Source: Rheinheimera sp. A13L (lineage in GTDB: Bacteria > Pseudomonadota > Gammaproteobacteria > Enterobacterales > Alteromonadaceae). Taken from it: a stretch of DNA of 64,000 nt. Made by a program: the position numbers and the translations under genes. The stretch is taken from contig NZ_AFHI01000002.1 of assembly GCF_000217935.1 (NCBI RefSeq), forward strand, positions 1 through 64,000, read 5' to 3'. Below, in pieces: positions 57,080 through 64,000 of the stretch. The notes beneath the pieces are model-generated. The model was not told where the DNA came from. It saw nothing but the letters and a program-made list of their open reading frames with translations, and ran no database searches. The first letter of the stretch is position 1; each line of letters opens with the position of its first letter.

Positions 57080-59161
57080 ATGCATTCTACGGCAGACTAC
57101 CTGACCTTTGGTCAATGGCGGTATCTGCGTTCTATAGGACAATTACAGTCTCTGTCAGCTTCGGCTGATCCGGAGGTCTTAACCTTGGAACCACGGCTGC
57201 ATAAGTTGTTAAACTTTTTTCTGGATCACAAAGATCTGGTGCTGAGTCGTGAAGATCTTTTAACTGCGGTATGGGGAGAAGATTCCGGGTCGGACGAATC
57301 CTTAACCAGAGCCATAGCGGGGCTAAGACGGGCTTTGCAGGACAGCAGAGTAGAACCTGTTTATATTGCCACCTTATCAAAAAAAGGCTATTGCTGGCTG
57401 GCTGCTGTTGCACCAGTGGCTTTACCTCCAGAGTCTGATACTGAAGATGCTCCGGCTGAGCCTTTGGATTTAATCGGCACTCAACAAGCCATAGACAAAT
57501 GGCACGATAAAAAATTAACTAAGCTCAAACGTATTCGTTATATCTGGTTTAGCACCTTAGTTTTGATACTTTTCAGCTTTGCTTTTGCTTTGCTGCTCAG
57601 CAAAATGAACGAAAAAGCCACTTTACCGCGTTATCTGCAGCTGACACCTGTCAGTGCGCTGGATGGTAAAGAACAGACCCCACTGTTATCTGCAGATCAA
57701 TCACTGATGGTGTTTCAGCATCAGCCGGCTGACAGTACCCATTGGCATTGGGTGGTGCAGCAACTGGCTTCAATGCAAATCCGGCGGGATCAGCAAAAGT
57801 TTCAGCAACTCTCTCAGCCTCATTGGCTGGATTCAGAACAAATAGTTTTTCGTGCTCAACAACAGCAGGAATGTGCTTTCTGGCGCAAAACAGTGAAAAA
57901 CCAATTCGAAGCTGCGATTCCGTTATTTTCTTGTCACCAGTTTATAGCTGCGGGTCAGGCTATGACGCCGGAAGGATTGTATTGGCTGGATTTAGATCCG
58001 GCCACAGGCCAAAGCCAACTCTGGTTGTGGCAACAGGATACTTCGCAGCGTTTGTTAATGACCTTTCCCGCCCACTGGCGTGCTGTCAGTCATTTAATAG
58101 TGAAAAACAAAAAGGCCTATGCCATTGCACAGTCTGGCTATAGTTACTCGGCTTTGCTGGAGCTTGATCTGAGCGGGTCAGACTGGAGTACTATCACAGA
58201 GTTTGATTTTTCTGCCAATCAGCTGGCCTGGTGGGGGGAAAACGAGCTGTTGGTGAATAAGTCTGCCCGGCAGTTGCAGGTTTTGTCTTTGCGCACCGGA
58301 ACCAGCAGAGTCTTTGGTGAAATGACCTTTAATCTGGCAGATAGCTCGGTCTGGCAACATTCATTATTGGCTGCTTATCCTGCTCAGGCCGTCACTGATT
58401 TACGTCAGTTAGAATGGCAGGAACAGAATAACCAGATAGTTACTTTACCTTTTGCCGATAGCAACAGATCCGAGTATTTATTGCTGGCCCATCAGGATCA
58501 GTATTTTTTTGTTTCGGAACGTTCTGGTTTACCCCAACTCTGGCGCTCACAAGGGCAGGTCACAGAGCAAATCAGCCAGTTTGAAACACAACATGCTATT
58601 GGGCAATTGTTATGGTTTGAAGGTCAATTATTACTGCTGATTGACCGCCAGCTGTACCATTTCTCAGCAGGTCAGTTAGCTCCTTTTATGCAAAAAAAGC
58701 TGAATAGCGAAGGTTTTGTGGTGTGCGCTGATACTTTGTATTGGGTGAGCAGAAATCAGCAAAGCTGGGCCTTACAGCAATTGCAGCAAGGCAAGATCAG
58801 TGAAGTACTGAAAGATGTAGTGAATGTGCAGTGTGGGCCTGAGAACAGCTTGGTGTTGCAACTGCAGAATTCTGCCCATGTGAAGCAATGGCGGCAGGGC
58901 CAGATATCAACACTGCCGATACAAATCAACTGGCGTACCACAGAGTCAAGGGCCTGGGTCAGCACAACAACAGGTTTGTATTGGTTGTCTGGTTATGGCA
59001 CAGAATTGAATTATTATGACTGGCAAGATCAACAACAGCAGCAATGGCCCCTGGCGGAGCCAGCTCAGGCCCTGATGTCTGACAATGGAACTGTGTTTGT
59101 GCAGCAATTCAGGGCTCAGGATACAGACATTGTCTGGTTGCATCCTGAGCCTGCGGAATAG
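57080..59161 (+). CDS. Second winged-helix transmembrane regulator with beta-propeller-like region
   Basis: The 693-residue protein has the same layout as the one at 54563. A winged helix (about 10-110) includes LSREDLLTAVWGED and YIATLSKKGYCWLAA. A membrane helix lies at about 157-177 (YIWFSTLVLILFSFAFALLL), and the long periplasmic region is Gln- and Trp-rich with weak propeller repeats. The two are divergent paralogs. An inverted repeat overlies its ribosome-binding site. Function and targets are unknown. Confidence 0.82.
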   Translation: MHSTADYLTFGQWRYLRSIGQLQSLSASADPEVLTLEPRLHKLLNFFLDHKDLVLSREDLLTAVWGEDSGSDESLTRAIAGLRRALQDSRVEPVYIATLSKKGYCWLAAVAPVALPPESDTEDAPAEPLDLIGTQQAIDKWHDKKLTKLKRIRYIWFSTLVLILFSFAFALLLSKMNEKATLPRYLQLTPVSALDGKEQTPLLSADQSLMVFQHQPADSTHWHWVVQQLASMQIRRDQQKFQQLSQPHWLDSEQIVFRAQQQQECAFWRKTVKNQFEAAIPLFSCHQFIAAGQAMTPEGLYWLDLDPATGQSQLWLWQQDTSQRLLMTFPAHWRAVSHLIVKNKKAYAIAQSGYSYSALLELDLSGSDWSTITEFDFSANQLAWWGENELLVNKSARQLQVLSLRTGTSRVFGEMTFNLADSSVWQHSLLAAYPAQAVTDLRQLEWQEQNNQIVTLPFADSNRSEYLLLAHQDQYFFVSERSGLPQLWRSQGQVTEQISQFETQHAIGQLLWFEGQLLLLIDRQLYHFSAGQLAPFMQKKLNSEGFVVCADTLYWVSRNQQSWALQQLQQGKISEVLKDVVNVQCGPENSLVLQLQNSAHVKQWRQGQISTLPIQINWRTTESRAWVSTTTGLYWLSGYGTELNYYDWQDQQQQQWPLAEPAQALMSDNGTVFVQQFRAQDTDIVWLHPEPAE

Positions 59162-59262
59162 AGGCTCTAAATAACTTATCGTGATACACCTACTCGAGTC
59201 CATGCCGCCCACCCGAAACTGGTGGCGCTGCTTATCCCGAGTTCAGGCTATTTAGTCCCGGC

Positions 59263-59757
59263 TTAAGGCTGCTTTAAATATTCGATATACCAGCCATCCG
59301 CTAAGGCTTTAGTAAAATAAATTTTCTCTGTGATACTTCTTTTATCTTCCAGATGAATATCGGGATTAAACTCAGCTATTACAGCAGGTTGGTAACTATA
59401 AGCCATATAAGCGCCTTCTCCGGCAAAAAAGAAATCCCATTCAGTAACATACACCGAACATTCAGCGGTGCCGTCCTGATGCAAGGTCATATCTTCTTTG
59501 TCTATGTCTTCCAATAACTGGTCCAGCTGTTTTAATAAAGGCGCTACCTCTGCCGGATACTGCTCTGCTGTATCTGCGTAATAGCGATGAAATCTAGTAT
59601 CAAGTGTCGCCTTTAAACTACAGGCAGCAGCGGCCAGCTGTTTAAACTTATCCTGATGTACCTGAAAATGCTGAGTCATTTCATCAACATCGCGTCTTTC
59701 GCTACAGCTGCTCAGCAAAAGACAACAAGCAAGCCCTGCTAAAAAATTGATTTTCAT
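59263..59757 (-). CDS. Tandem lipoprotein paralog 4 (candidate immunity protein)
   Basis: This 164-residue lipoprotein is the last of four tandem copies. Signal and lipobox are MKINFLAGLACCLLLSSC, with acylation expected on the Cys at 18. The mature part has helical DVDEMTQHFQVHQDKFKQL and a C-terminal KALADGWYIEY. About 6 of 164 residues differ from the copy upstream (59776), making these two the youngest pair. Ser-Glu after the lipid Cys do not form an Asp+2 retention signal, so outer-membrane sorting is likely. It ends 101 bp from the converging regulator gene. Confidence 0.85.
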   Translation of the reverse strand: MKINFLAGLACCLLLSSCSERRDVDEMTQHFQVHQDKFKQLAAAACSLKATLDTRFHRYYADTAEQYPAEVAPLLKQLDQLLEDIDKEDMTLHQDGTAECSVYVTEWDFFFAGEGAYMAYSYQPAVIAEFNPDIHLEDKRSITEKIYFTKALADGWYIEYLKQP

Positions 59758-59775
59758 TTGTTATTCAGTCCCGGC

Positions 59776-60270
59776 TTAAGGCTGCTTTAAATATTCGATA
59801 TACCAGCCATCCGCTAAGGCTTTAGTAAAATAAATTTTCTCTGTGATACTTCTTTTATCTTCCAGATGAATATCGGGATTAAACTCAGCTATTACAGCAG
59901 GTTGGTAACTATAAGCCATATAAGCGCCTTCTCCGGCAAAAAAGAAATCCCATTCAGTAATATACACCGAACATTCAGCGGTGCCGTCCTGATGCAAGGT
60001 CATATCTTCTTTGTCTATGTCTTCCAATAACTGGTCTAACTGTTTTAATAAAGGCGCTACCTCTGCCGGATACTGCTCTGCTGTATCTATCCAGTAGCGA
60101 TGAAACTTTGTATTAAGTGTGGCTTTTAAACTGCAGGCAGCAGAGGCCAGCTGTTTAAACTTATCCTGATGTACCTGAAAATGCTGAGTCATTTCATCCA
60201 CATCGCGTCTTTCGCTACAGCTGCTCAGCAAAAGACAACAAGCAAGCCCTGCTAAAAAATTGATTTTCAT
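59776..60270 (-). CDS. Tandem lipoprotein paralog 3 (candidate immunity protein)
   Basis: This copy is 164 residues with the same lipobox and overall sequence as paralog 4; the main differences are at residues 45-70 (YWID instead of YYAD). The start lies 18 nt after the previous stop and exactly 513 nt from it in phase with the other copies. The spacer has no AGGAG-like site, so translation may depend on ribosomes finishing the upstream copy. The C-terminus is YLKQP, shared with paralog 4 only. Confidence 0.85.
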   Translation of the reverse strand: MKINFLAGLACCLLLSSCSERRDVDEMTQHFQVHQDKFKQLASAACSLKATLNTKFHRYWIDTAEQYPAEVAPLLKQLDQLLEDIDKEDMTLHQDGTAECSVYITEWDFFFAGEGAYMAYSYQPAVIAEFNPDIHLEDKRSITEKIYFTKALADGWYIEYLKQP

Positions 60271-60288
60271 TTGTTATTCAGTCCCGGC

Positions 60289-60783
60289 TTAAGGCTCATT
60301 TAAATATTCGATATACCAGCCATCCGCTAAGGCTTTAGTAAAATGAATTCTTTCTGTAGTATTTCTGTTCTTCTCTAAATGGATATCAGCATTAAATTCA
60401 GCTATTGCAGCAGGTTGGTAGCTATAGATCATATAAGAGCCTTCTCCGGCAAAAAAAACAGACCATTCAGCAACAATCAGCGAACATTCAGCAGTGCCTT
60501 CTTGTAGCAGCGCCATATCTTCTTTGTCTATGTCTTCCAATAACTGGTCTAACTGTTTTAATAAAGGTGCTACCTCCGCCGGATACTGCTCAGCTGTATC
60601 TATCCAGTAGCGATGAAACTTTGTATTAAGTGTGGCCTTTAAACTGCAGGCAACAGAGGCCAGCTGTTTAAACTTATCCTGATGTACCTGAAAATACTGA
60701 GTCATTTCATCAACATCCCGTCTTTCACTGCAGCTGCTAAGCAGAAGGCAACAAGCAAGCCCTGCTAAAAAATTGATTTTCAT
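60289..60783 (-). CDS. Tandem lipoprotein paralog 2 (candidate immunity protein)
   Basis: The signal, lipobox and N-terminal half match the other copies. The C-terminal half differs: EWSVFFAGEGSYMIYSYQPA, HLEKNRNTTERIHF and a YLNEP end. Paralogs 1 and 2 share this second C-terminal type, so the array holds two C-terminal types. It also lacks its own ribosome-binding site. Confidence 0.85.
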   Translation of the reverse strand: MKINFLAGLACCLLLSSCSERRDVDEMTQYFQVHQDKFKQLASVACSLKATLNTKFHRYWIDTAEQYPAEVAPLLKQLDQLLEDIDKEDMALLQEGTAECSLIVAEWSVFFAGEGSYMIYSYQPAAIAEFNADIHLEKNRNTTERIHFTKALADGWYIEYLNEP

Positions 60784-60801
60784 TTGTTATTCAGTCCCGG
60801 C

Positions 60802-61296
60802 TTAAGGCTCATTTAGATATTCGATATACCAGCCATCCGCTAAGGCTTTAGTGAAATAAATTCTTTCTGTGGTATTTCTGTTCTTCTCTAAATGGATATC
60901 AGCATTAAATTCAGCTATTACAGCAGGCTGATAGCTATAGGTCATATAAGAGCCTTCTCCGGCAAAAAAGACAGACCATTCTCTCACAGTAAGCGAACAT
61001 TCAGCTGTGCCGTCCTGACGCAAGGTCATATGTTCCTTGTCTATGCTCTCCAATAACTGGTCTAACTGTTTTAATAAAGGCGCTAGCTCTGCCGGATACT
61101 GCTCTGCTGTATCTATATCGTAGCGATGAAACTTTGTGTTGAGTGTGGCTTTTAAACTGCAGGCAGCAGTGGCCAGCTGTTTAAACTTATCCTGATGTAC
61201 CTGAAAATGCTGAGTCATTTCATCCACATCCCGTCTTTCACTACAACTGCTCAGCAAAAGGCAACAAGCAAGCCCAGCTAAAAAATTGATTTTCAT
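60802..61296 (-). CDS. Tandem lipoprotein paralog 1 (candidate immunity protein)
   Basis: The first-transcribed copy starts at ATG 61296; codons further upstream are not conserved in the other copies. It alone has an AGGAG site, about 10 nt upstream. It is 164 residues with lipobox LLLSSC and the second C-terminal type. It follows the toxin-like gene after a strong terminator. Its SRRCKQ-side extension is therefore rejected. I do not recognise the family. An immunity role is inferred from copy number, lipoprotein signal and position. Confidence 0.85.
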   Translation of the reverse strand: MKINFLAGLACCLLLSSCSERRDVDEMTQHFQVHQDKFKQLATAACSLKATLNTKFHRYDIDTAEQYPAELAPLLKQLDQLLESIDKEHMTLRQDGTAECSLTVREWSVFFAGEGSYMTYSYQPAVIAEFNADIHLEKNRNTTERIYFTKALADGWYIEYLNEP

Positions 61297-61346
61297 TTGT
61301 TTACATCTCCTGCTGGCAAAACACACCAGTGATAAATAAAGCAAAA

Positions 61347-61378
61347 CCAGGCCTGATCTTTATTTTTATCAGGCCCGG
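61347..61378 (-). terminator. Terminator between the toxin-like gene and the lipoprotein array
   Basis: On the minus strand CCGGGCCTGAT pairs with ATCAGGCCTGG (one G-U) around a 10-nt loop, and TTTTGC follows. It begins 5 nt after the toxin-like stop. The array therefore needs read-through or its own promoter. Confidence 0.8.
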
Positions 61379-61383
61379 ATTTT

Positions 61384-62304
61384 TTAAGGTGAGGAATGAA
61401 ATTTACAAGTGTTGAGGAAATACTGGCCGTTAGACAAACCATGCGGAAAATACCACAAACTGCAACTTGCCCATATCACGCCACCTCCGCTGCCACCCGA
61501 GCTTCCGCCGCTATCATGGCCGCCACCACCGCCACCACTCGTAGCCTGCTGACTAATGGTTTGCTCATCAATACATGATAAAGATTTAGTTTCCTGACTA
61601 TTTTTACTAAATACCTCCTTGGCATAGTTAAAACCCCGCATCACTATTGCCGGGTCACCTGCACCATCCCCTGTATTGGTTATAAAATTATAAATACCCT
61701 GTTTAACACTGGCATAAGTAAACTTACTCTTATGATCCTGAATAGCCTGGTATCCGGCCGAATAACGTAACGCCAAATCGCCGCTAAAGCCATGCGCCTG
61801 CATTATAGCGCCATATAAAAAATTGCCAAAATCAGGGTCCCCCAGCCATGGACTCTCATCAGATTTTACGTCGTAAACACCATCTGTTCTGAGCAGACTG
61901 TAAAGTCGTTGGTGAGTAATGGCCGGGTAAGCTACAGCATTGACGGCTAACAGCCATCTGGCCTTATTGCGCCAGCTAATTTCTGTGCGCAAAATATCGT
62001 TAATCTTCATTTCAGTGCGAGGTTCACCACGCGAATAAGGTGCTGGCGATGGAGGTCTGTTGGTTGATTTACATTGAATGGCATTAGGCAAGGTAATCTG
62101 CCCCAGCGACACAGCACCTGAGGAATAAACAGAGTGCATTGGAGCACTAATTGGAGCTCTATACGGCTGATAACAGGTTTTACTGCCTGTATACCCAAGT
62201 GACCTCAAGATGCGAGTTTCAGAGCCGCTGGGCGCTTGCAATGCAAGGCAGCCTGGCGAAGCAATGTCGACTACCTTGTGAGACAGGCTAACACCGCAGT
62301 GCAA
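61384..62304 (-). CDS. Toxin-44-like C-terminal gene fragment, separated from its secretion signal by a repeat element
   Basis: The open frame begins inside the MITE-like element (TTG 62304); genuine gene sequence starts at 62189. The region YSLLRTDGVYDVK, DFGNFLYGAIMQAHGF, LRYSAGYQ and GDPAIVMRGFNYA resembles the bacterial toxin 44 domain of polymorphic toxins (from memory, not a search). A Gly/Ser linker (GGGGGGHDSGGSSGGSGGG) and a Cys/Trp tail follow. No Shine-Dalgarno is evident at any internal ATG (MHSVYS, MKINDI). Deleting 62190-62455 joins it in frame to the secreted N-terminal part at 62456-62972. I regard it as the 3' half of a broken secreted toxin gene. Confidence 0.65.
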   Translation of the reverse strand: MHCGVSLSHKVVDIASPGCLALQAPSGSETRILRSLGYTGSKTCYQPYRAPISAPMHSVYSSGAVSLGQITLPNAIQCKSTNRPPSPAPYSRGEPRTEMKINDILRTEISWRNKARWLLAVNAVAYPAITHQRLYSLLRTDGVYDVKSDESPWLGDPDFGNFLYGAIMQAHGFSGDLALRYSAGYQAIQDHKSKFTYASVKQGIYNFITNTGDGAGDPAIVMRGFNYAKEVFSKNSQETKSLSCIDEQTISQQATSGGGGGGHDSGGSSGGSGGGVIWASCSLWYFPHGLSNGQYFLNTCKFHSSP

Positions 62305-62455
62305 TCGCCCAGCGACTCCCTTCGGGCGGGGCTAAAAGCGCTTTATGCCGCGTTAACTGTTGTCGCTTTAGAACCACTAAAGCTTCCAGCAGCTGCCTTG
62401 CCTAAAGCGCTTTTTTCTCCCGCTGAATTCTGCATCTTGAAGTTACTTGGGTATA
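62190..62455. mobile_element. MITE-like repeat, long form (266 bp)
   Basis: The ends are imperfect terminal inverted repeats of about 24 bp, TATACCCAAGTGACCTCAAG at one end and the matching TATACCCAAGTAACTTCAAG at the other strand's end. There are two internal AAAGCGCTTT palindromes. It is the same family as 9489-9660 but carries an extra 94-bp segment. It encodes no transposase, so it would be moved in trans. TA-rich ends hint at an IS630/mariner-type mover, and a truncated IS630-like fragment lies 740 bp away. It splits the toxin-like gene. Confidence 0.8.
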
Positions 62456-62945
62456 GATACTCGCAACCTCCATCCGGTGGTGGAAGCTGCGCTGCATTAC
62501 TTTTAGCTTTGGCTCTTGCAGTCACAGTAATAGTGCTCAGGCCCTGAATTTCACGGTTATTAATAATATGAAAGCTGTAGTCAAGATTATTGCCGTTGGG
62601 CGATTTTTTCAGCTTTAGAATGGCCCTGTCGTGATGCTGTAAGGCTACTTTGATAATATCGGGTTCAGAAAACAGCGTTTTACTGTATATCACTGTGCCA
62701 TTGCCCAGTTGCAATGTCGCGGTATAACCTGCTGCAGCCACAGAGTTTAAGCCAGCAGTTAAATTGTCGGCTGAAAAATAAGTTTCTGTTGAATGCAAAT
62801 CACGTAATTGAATACAGATTTCGCCATCACTGCGCGAAGCAGTTGACAAGGTAATTTCACTATTTTCCCTTAGTTCGACACAGGATGCCTGTGCGTACCC
62901 AATACTTAAAAACGCTAATACCAGAATGATGATGTTTTTAGTCAC
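62343..62945 (-). CDS. Secreted N-terminal half of the interrupted toxin-like gene
   Basis: I choose GTG 62945 because AAGGAG lies 10 nt upstream; ATG 62972 has no such site and includes those bases in its coding region. The signal peptide (TKNIIILVLAFLSIGYAQA) is followed by a beta-rich domain (about 150 residues) and a Pro-rich hinge PPPDGGCE. The frame then enters the MITE-like element and gains about 37 element-encoded residues (YLYPSNFKMQNS...) before a stop at 62343. Removing the element joins it to the toxin-44-like fragment. It may still be made and exported as a truncated protein. I do not recognise the N-terminal domain. Confidence 0.65.
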   Translation of the reverse strand: MTKNIIILVLAFLSIGYAQASCVELRENSEITLSTASRSDGEICIQLRDLHSTETYFSADNLTAGLNSVAAAGYTATLQLGNGTVIYSKTLFSEPDIIKVALQHHDRAILKLKKSPNGNNLDYSFHIINNREIQGLSTITVTARAKAKSNAAQLPPPDGGCEYLYPSNFKMQNSAGEKSALGKAAAGSFSGSKATTVNAA

Positions 62946-62972
62946 GTTGTTGACGCTCCTTTTCGCCGGCAT

Positions 62973-63193
62973 TAAAATATTTGTTGCAAATAAAATGCAA
63001 ATGTTTATTTGTTGATAATAAAAAATAAATTAAAACCTATAATCCCTATCGATTATTCATAGGTACGATCTTAAGCAAGGTATTGATTTTGAAGATGAAA
63101 AACTAATAACTTAATGCAGGAGTCTGCTCATATGTATGAGCTTTAGGATTTGAAGAGGTGTTTCATTCGTGATCTAAATGTGTTGGCGCGCCG
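62973..63193. promoter_or_regulatory. AT-rich promoter region of the toxin-like gene
   Basis: This stretch has very low G+C compared with its neighbours. A TTGCAT and a TATTTT 15 nt apart on the minus strand (about 62972-63005) might be a weak promoter. No gene is visible. Confidence 0.35.
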
Positions 63194-63454
63194 CTAGTGC
63201 CTTTTTAGCTTCTTCAGCTGCTCTTCTGCCAGACGCCGCACTATGCCTATTTCAGGCAGCCATTTCTTTATCCTGGAGTTATGAATTTTTACTTTACACA
63301 ACTTATTGAGTAACAAAGAAAACAGTTCAGAACTCCAGCGTGAACGCTGAAAGCCGGGAGTCCCAGGCATGTAGTCCCACAAGATGTTCAGGACACCGCA
63401 AATCAAACTTTTCGGTTGACGAGGTGGACGACCCACCTTTGGTTTGTGCGCCAT
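63194..63454 (-). pseudogene. Truncated IS630-like transposase N-terminal fragment
   Basis: The 86-residue product (start MAHKPKVGRPPRQPKS at 63454, or 63466) has a basic start and a winged-helix-like segment FQRSRWSSELFSLLL ... SRIKKWLPEIGIVRR, resembling the DNA-binding N-terminus of IS630-family transposases. The DDE catalytic part is absent. The frame ends in KKLKRH. No inverted repeats were identified around it. It is probably a remnant rather than an active element. Confidence 0.45.
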
Positions 63455-63558
63455 CGACCCCGCCAACTTTATACCTGGTTATCCATCAAACAACCGACCA
63501 ATGTCCCGACTGTAGCAATAGGGCAATTTCGGATTTGGTTTTACTTTTGAACTGCTAG

Positions 63559-64000
63559 TTAAGCTTTCAGCTGAATAAAGGCTTGTTTAGCTGCTGCTAT
63601 GGTGTAAGCCAAATCTTCATCAGAATGAGCTATAGACAAGAAGCCTGCTTCATAAGCTGAAGGTGCCAGATAAACGCCTTGCTCTAACATCAGATGGAAG
63701 AAGCGTTTAAAGGCAGCGATATCACATTGAGTGGCTTGCTGATAGTTAGTGATCTGCGCTTCATTACTGAAAAACACTCCAAACATACCACCCACCTGAG
63801 TGGTCGCCAGCGGTATACCCACTTCTTTGGCTGCCGCTGCTAAACCTTCAATCAACTGCGTGGTTTTGGCTGTTAATACATCGTACACGCCAGGCTTACG
63901 GATTTCGGTCAGCGCAGCTAAACCAGCGGCCATAGCAATAGGATTACCTGACAAAGTGCCCGCCTGATAAACGCCGCCTAAAGGTGCTATATGCTGCATG
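63559..64000 (-). CDS. hemL: Glutamate-1-semialdehyde aminomutase HemL, C-terminal part
   Basis: HemL converts glutamate-1-semialdehyde to 5-aminolevulinate for heme synthesis. The visible 146 codons hold the conserved QAGTLSGNPIAMAAGLAAL and FEAGFLS-like YEAGFLSIAHSDEDL segments, and the TQVGGMFGVFF motif. The gene continues beyond the right edge, and the PLP lysine is outside the window. Confidence 0.95.
   Translation of the reverse strand, partial: MQHIAPLGGVYQAGTLSGNPIAMAAGLAALTEIRKPGVYDVLTAKTTQLIEGLAAAAKEVGIPLATTQVGGMFGVFFSNEAQITNYQQATQCDIAAFKRFFHLMLEQGVYLAPSAYEAGFLSIAHSDEDLAYTIAAAKQAFIQLKA

Noticed and set aside
59263-61296. Regular 513-bp repeats resembling a large satellite or array
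   Set aside because: Each unit is a full lipoprotein gene; spacing is too long and no short direct repeats exist, so this is not a CRISPR array or non-coding satellite.
62007-62198. Alternative minus-strand frame through the toxin-like region
   Set aside because: It is the frame that a TA-duplication excision would join to the N-terminal part, but it stops early and has no domain resemblance.
63340-63558. 72-codon plus-strand frame antisense to the transposase fragment
   Set aside because: It mirrors the transposase fragment on the opposite strand and lacks a ribosome-binding site.

Overview
This 64 kb window looks like chromosomal DNA of an Alteromonadales/Chromatiales-type gammaproteobacterium, and Rheinheimera or a close relative is my best guess. 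The reasons are gene order (dusB-fis, dksA-gluQ-pcnB-folK-panB-panC, hrpB-mrcB, ubiX-yadG-yadH), a PanP-type aspartate decarboxylase, several membrane c-di-GMP and chemotaxis proteins, and dispersed intergenic palindromes of a kind common in that group. No rRNA, tRNA, CRISPR array or prophage was seen. The genus is inferred from memory of gene families, not from a database search.

Layout. 1-3356 (minus): the N-terminal 889 codons of a secreted RHS/YD-repeat protein, whose C-terminus lies outside the window, preceded by a small nucleotidyltransferase. 3722-6938 (minus): purH, fis, dusB. 7254-9420 (plus): a PCu(A)C copper chaperone, a DUF2333 protein and an outer-membrane beta-barrel. 9489-16480: a MITE-like repeat, then signalling genes: a degenerate hybrid sensor, a TIGR03899-like protein, a REC-DUF3369-GGDEF-EAL protein and a chemotaxis receptor. 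16751-22452: ppa, fbp, mpl, ubiX and the yadGH ABC exporter, with a repeat-rich gap between ppa and fbp. 22571-28338 (minus): a heavy-metal RND efflux operon. 28563-33307: an EAL protein, panP, a structured inverted-repeat element, a PspC protein and a GFA-family protein. 33312-42032 (minus): a 2906-residue cyclic beta-1,2-glucan synthase. 42168-47251 (minus): panC, panB, folK, pcnB, gluQ, dksA. 47552-54545 (plus): a TauE/SafE exporter, pepB, hrpB, mrcB. 54563-59161 (plus): two winged-helix/membrane/beta-propeller regulators flanking a small secreted protein. 59263-63466 (minus): an accessory island. 63559-64000 (minus): the C-terminal part of hemL.

The island at 59.2-63.5 kb is the most novel part. 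A secreted protein gene with a region resembling bacterial toxin domain 44 is split by a 266-bp MITE-like element. Deleting exactly 62190-62455 joins the two halves into one open frame of 441 codons. Immediately downstream, after a strong terminator, are four tandem lipoprotein genes with an exact 513-bp period and divergence concentrated in their C-terminal halves. I read these as candidate periplasmic immunity proteins of a secreted toxin; no such pair is known to me. A truncated IS630-like transposase fragment lies just beyond.

Other points: pcnB appears to start at an AUU codon in the same place as the known E. coli AUU start; panP together with panB and panC without panD suggests PanP-dependent beta-alanine supply; and several structured repeats (two ~115-bp palindromes, tandem REP-like hairpins after fbp, a three-way-junction element after panP) fill the larger gaps.
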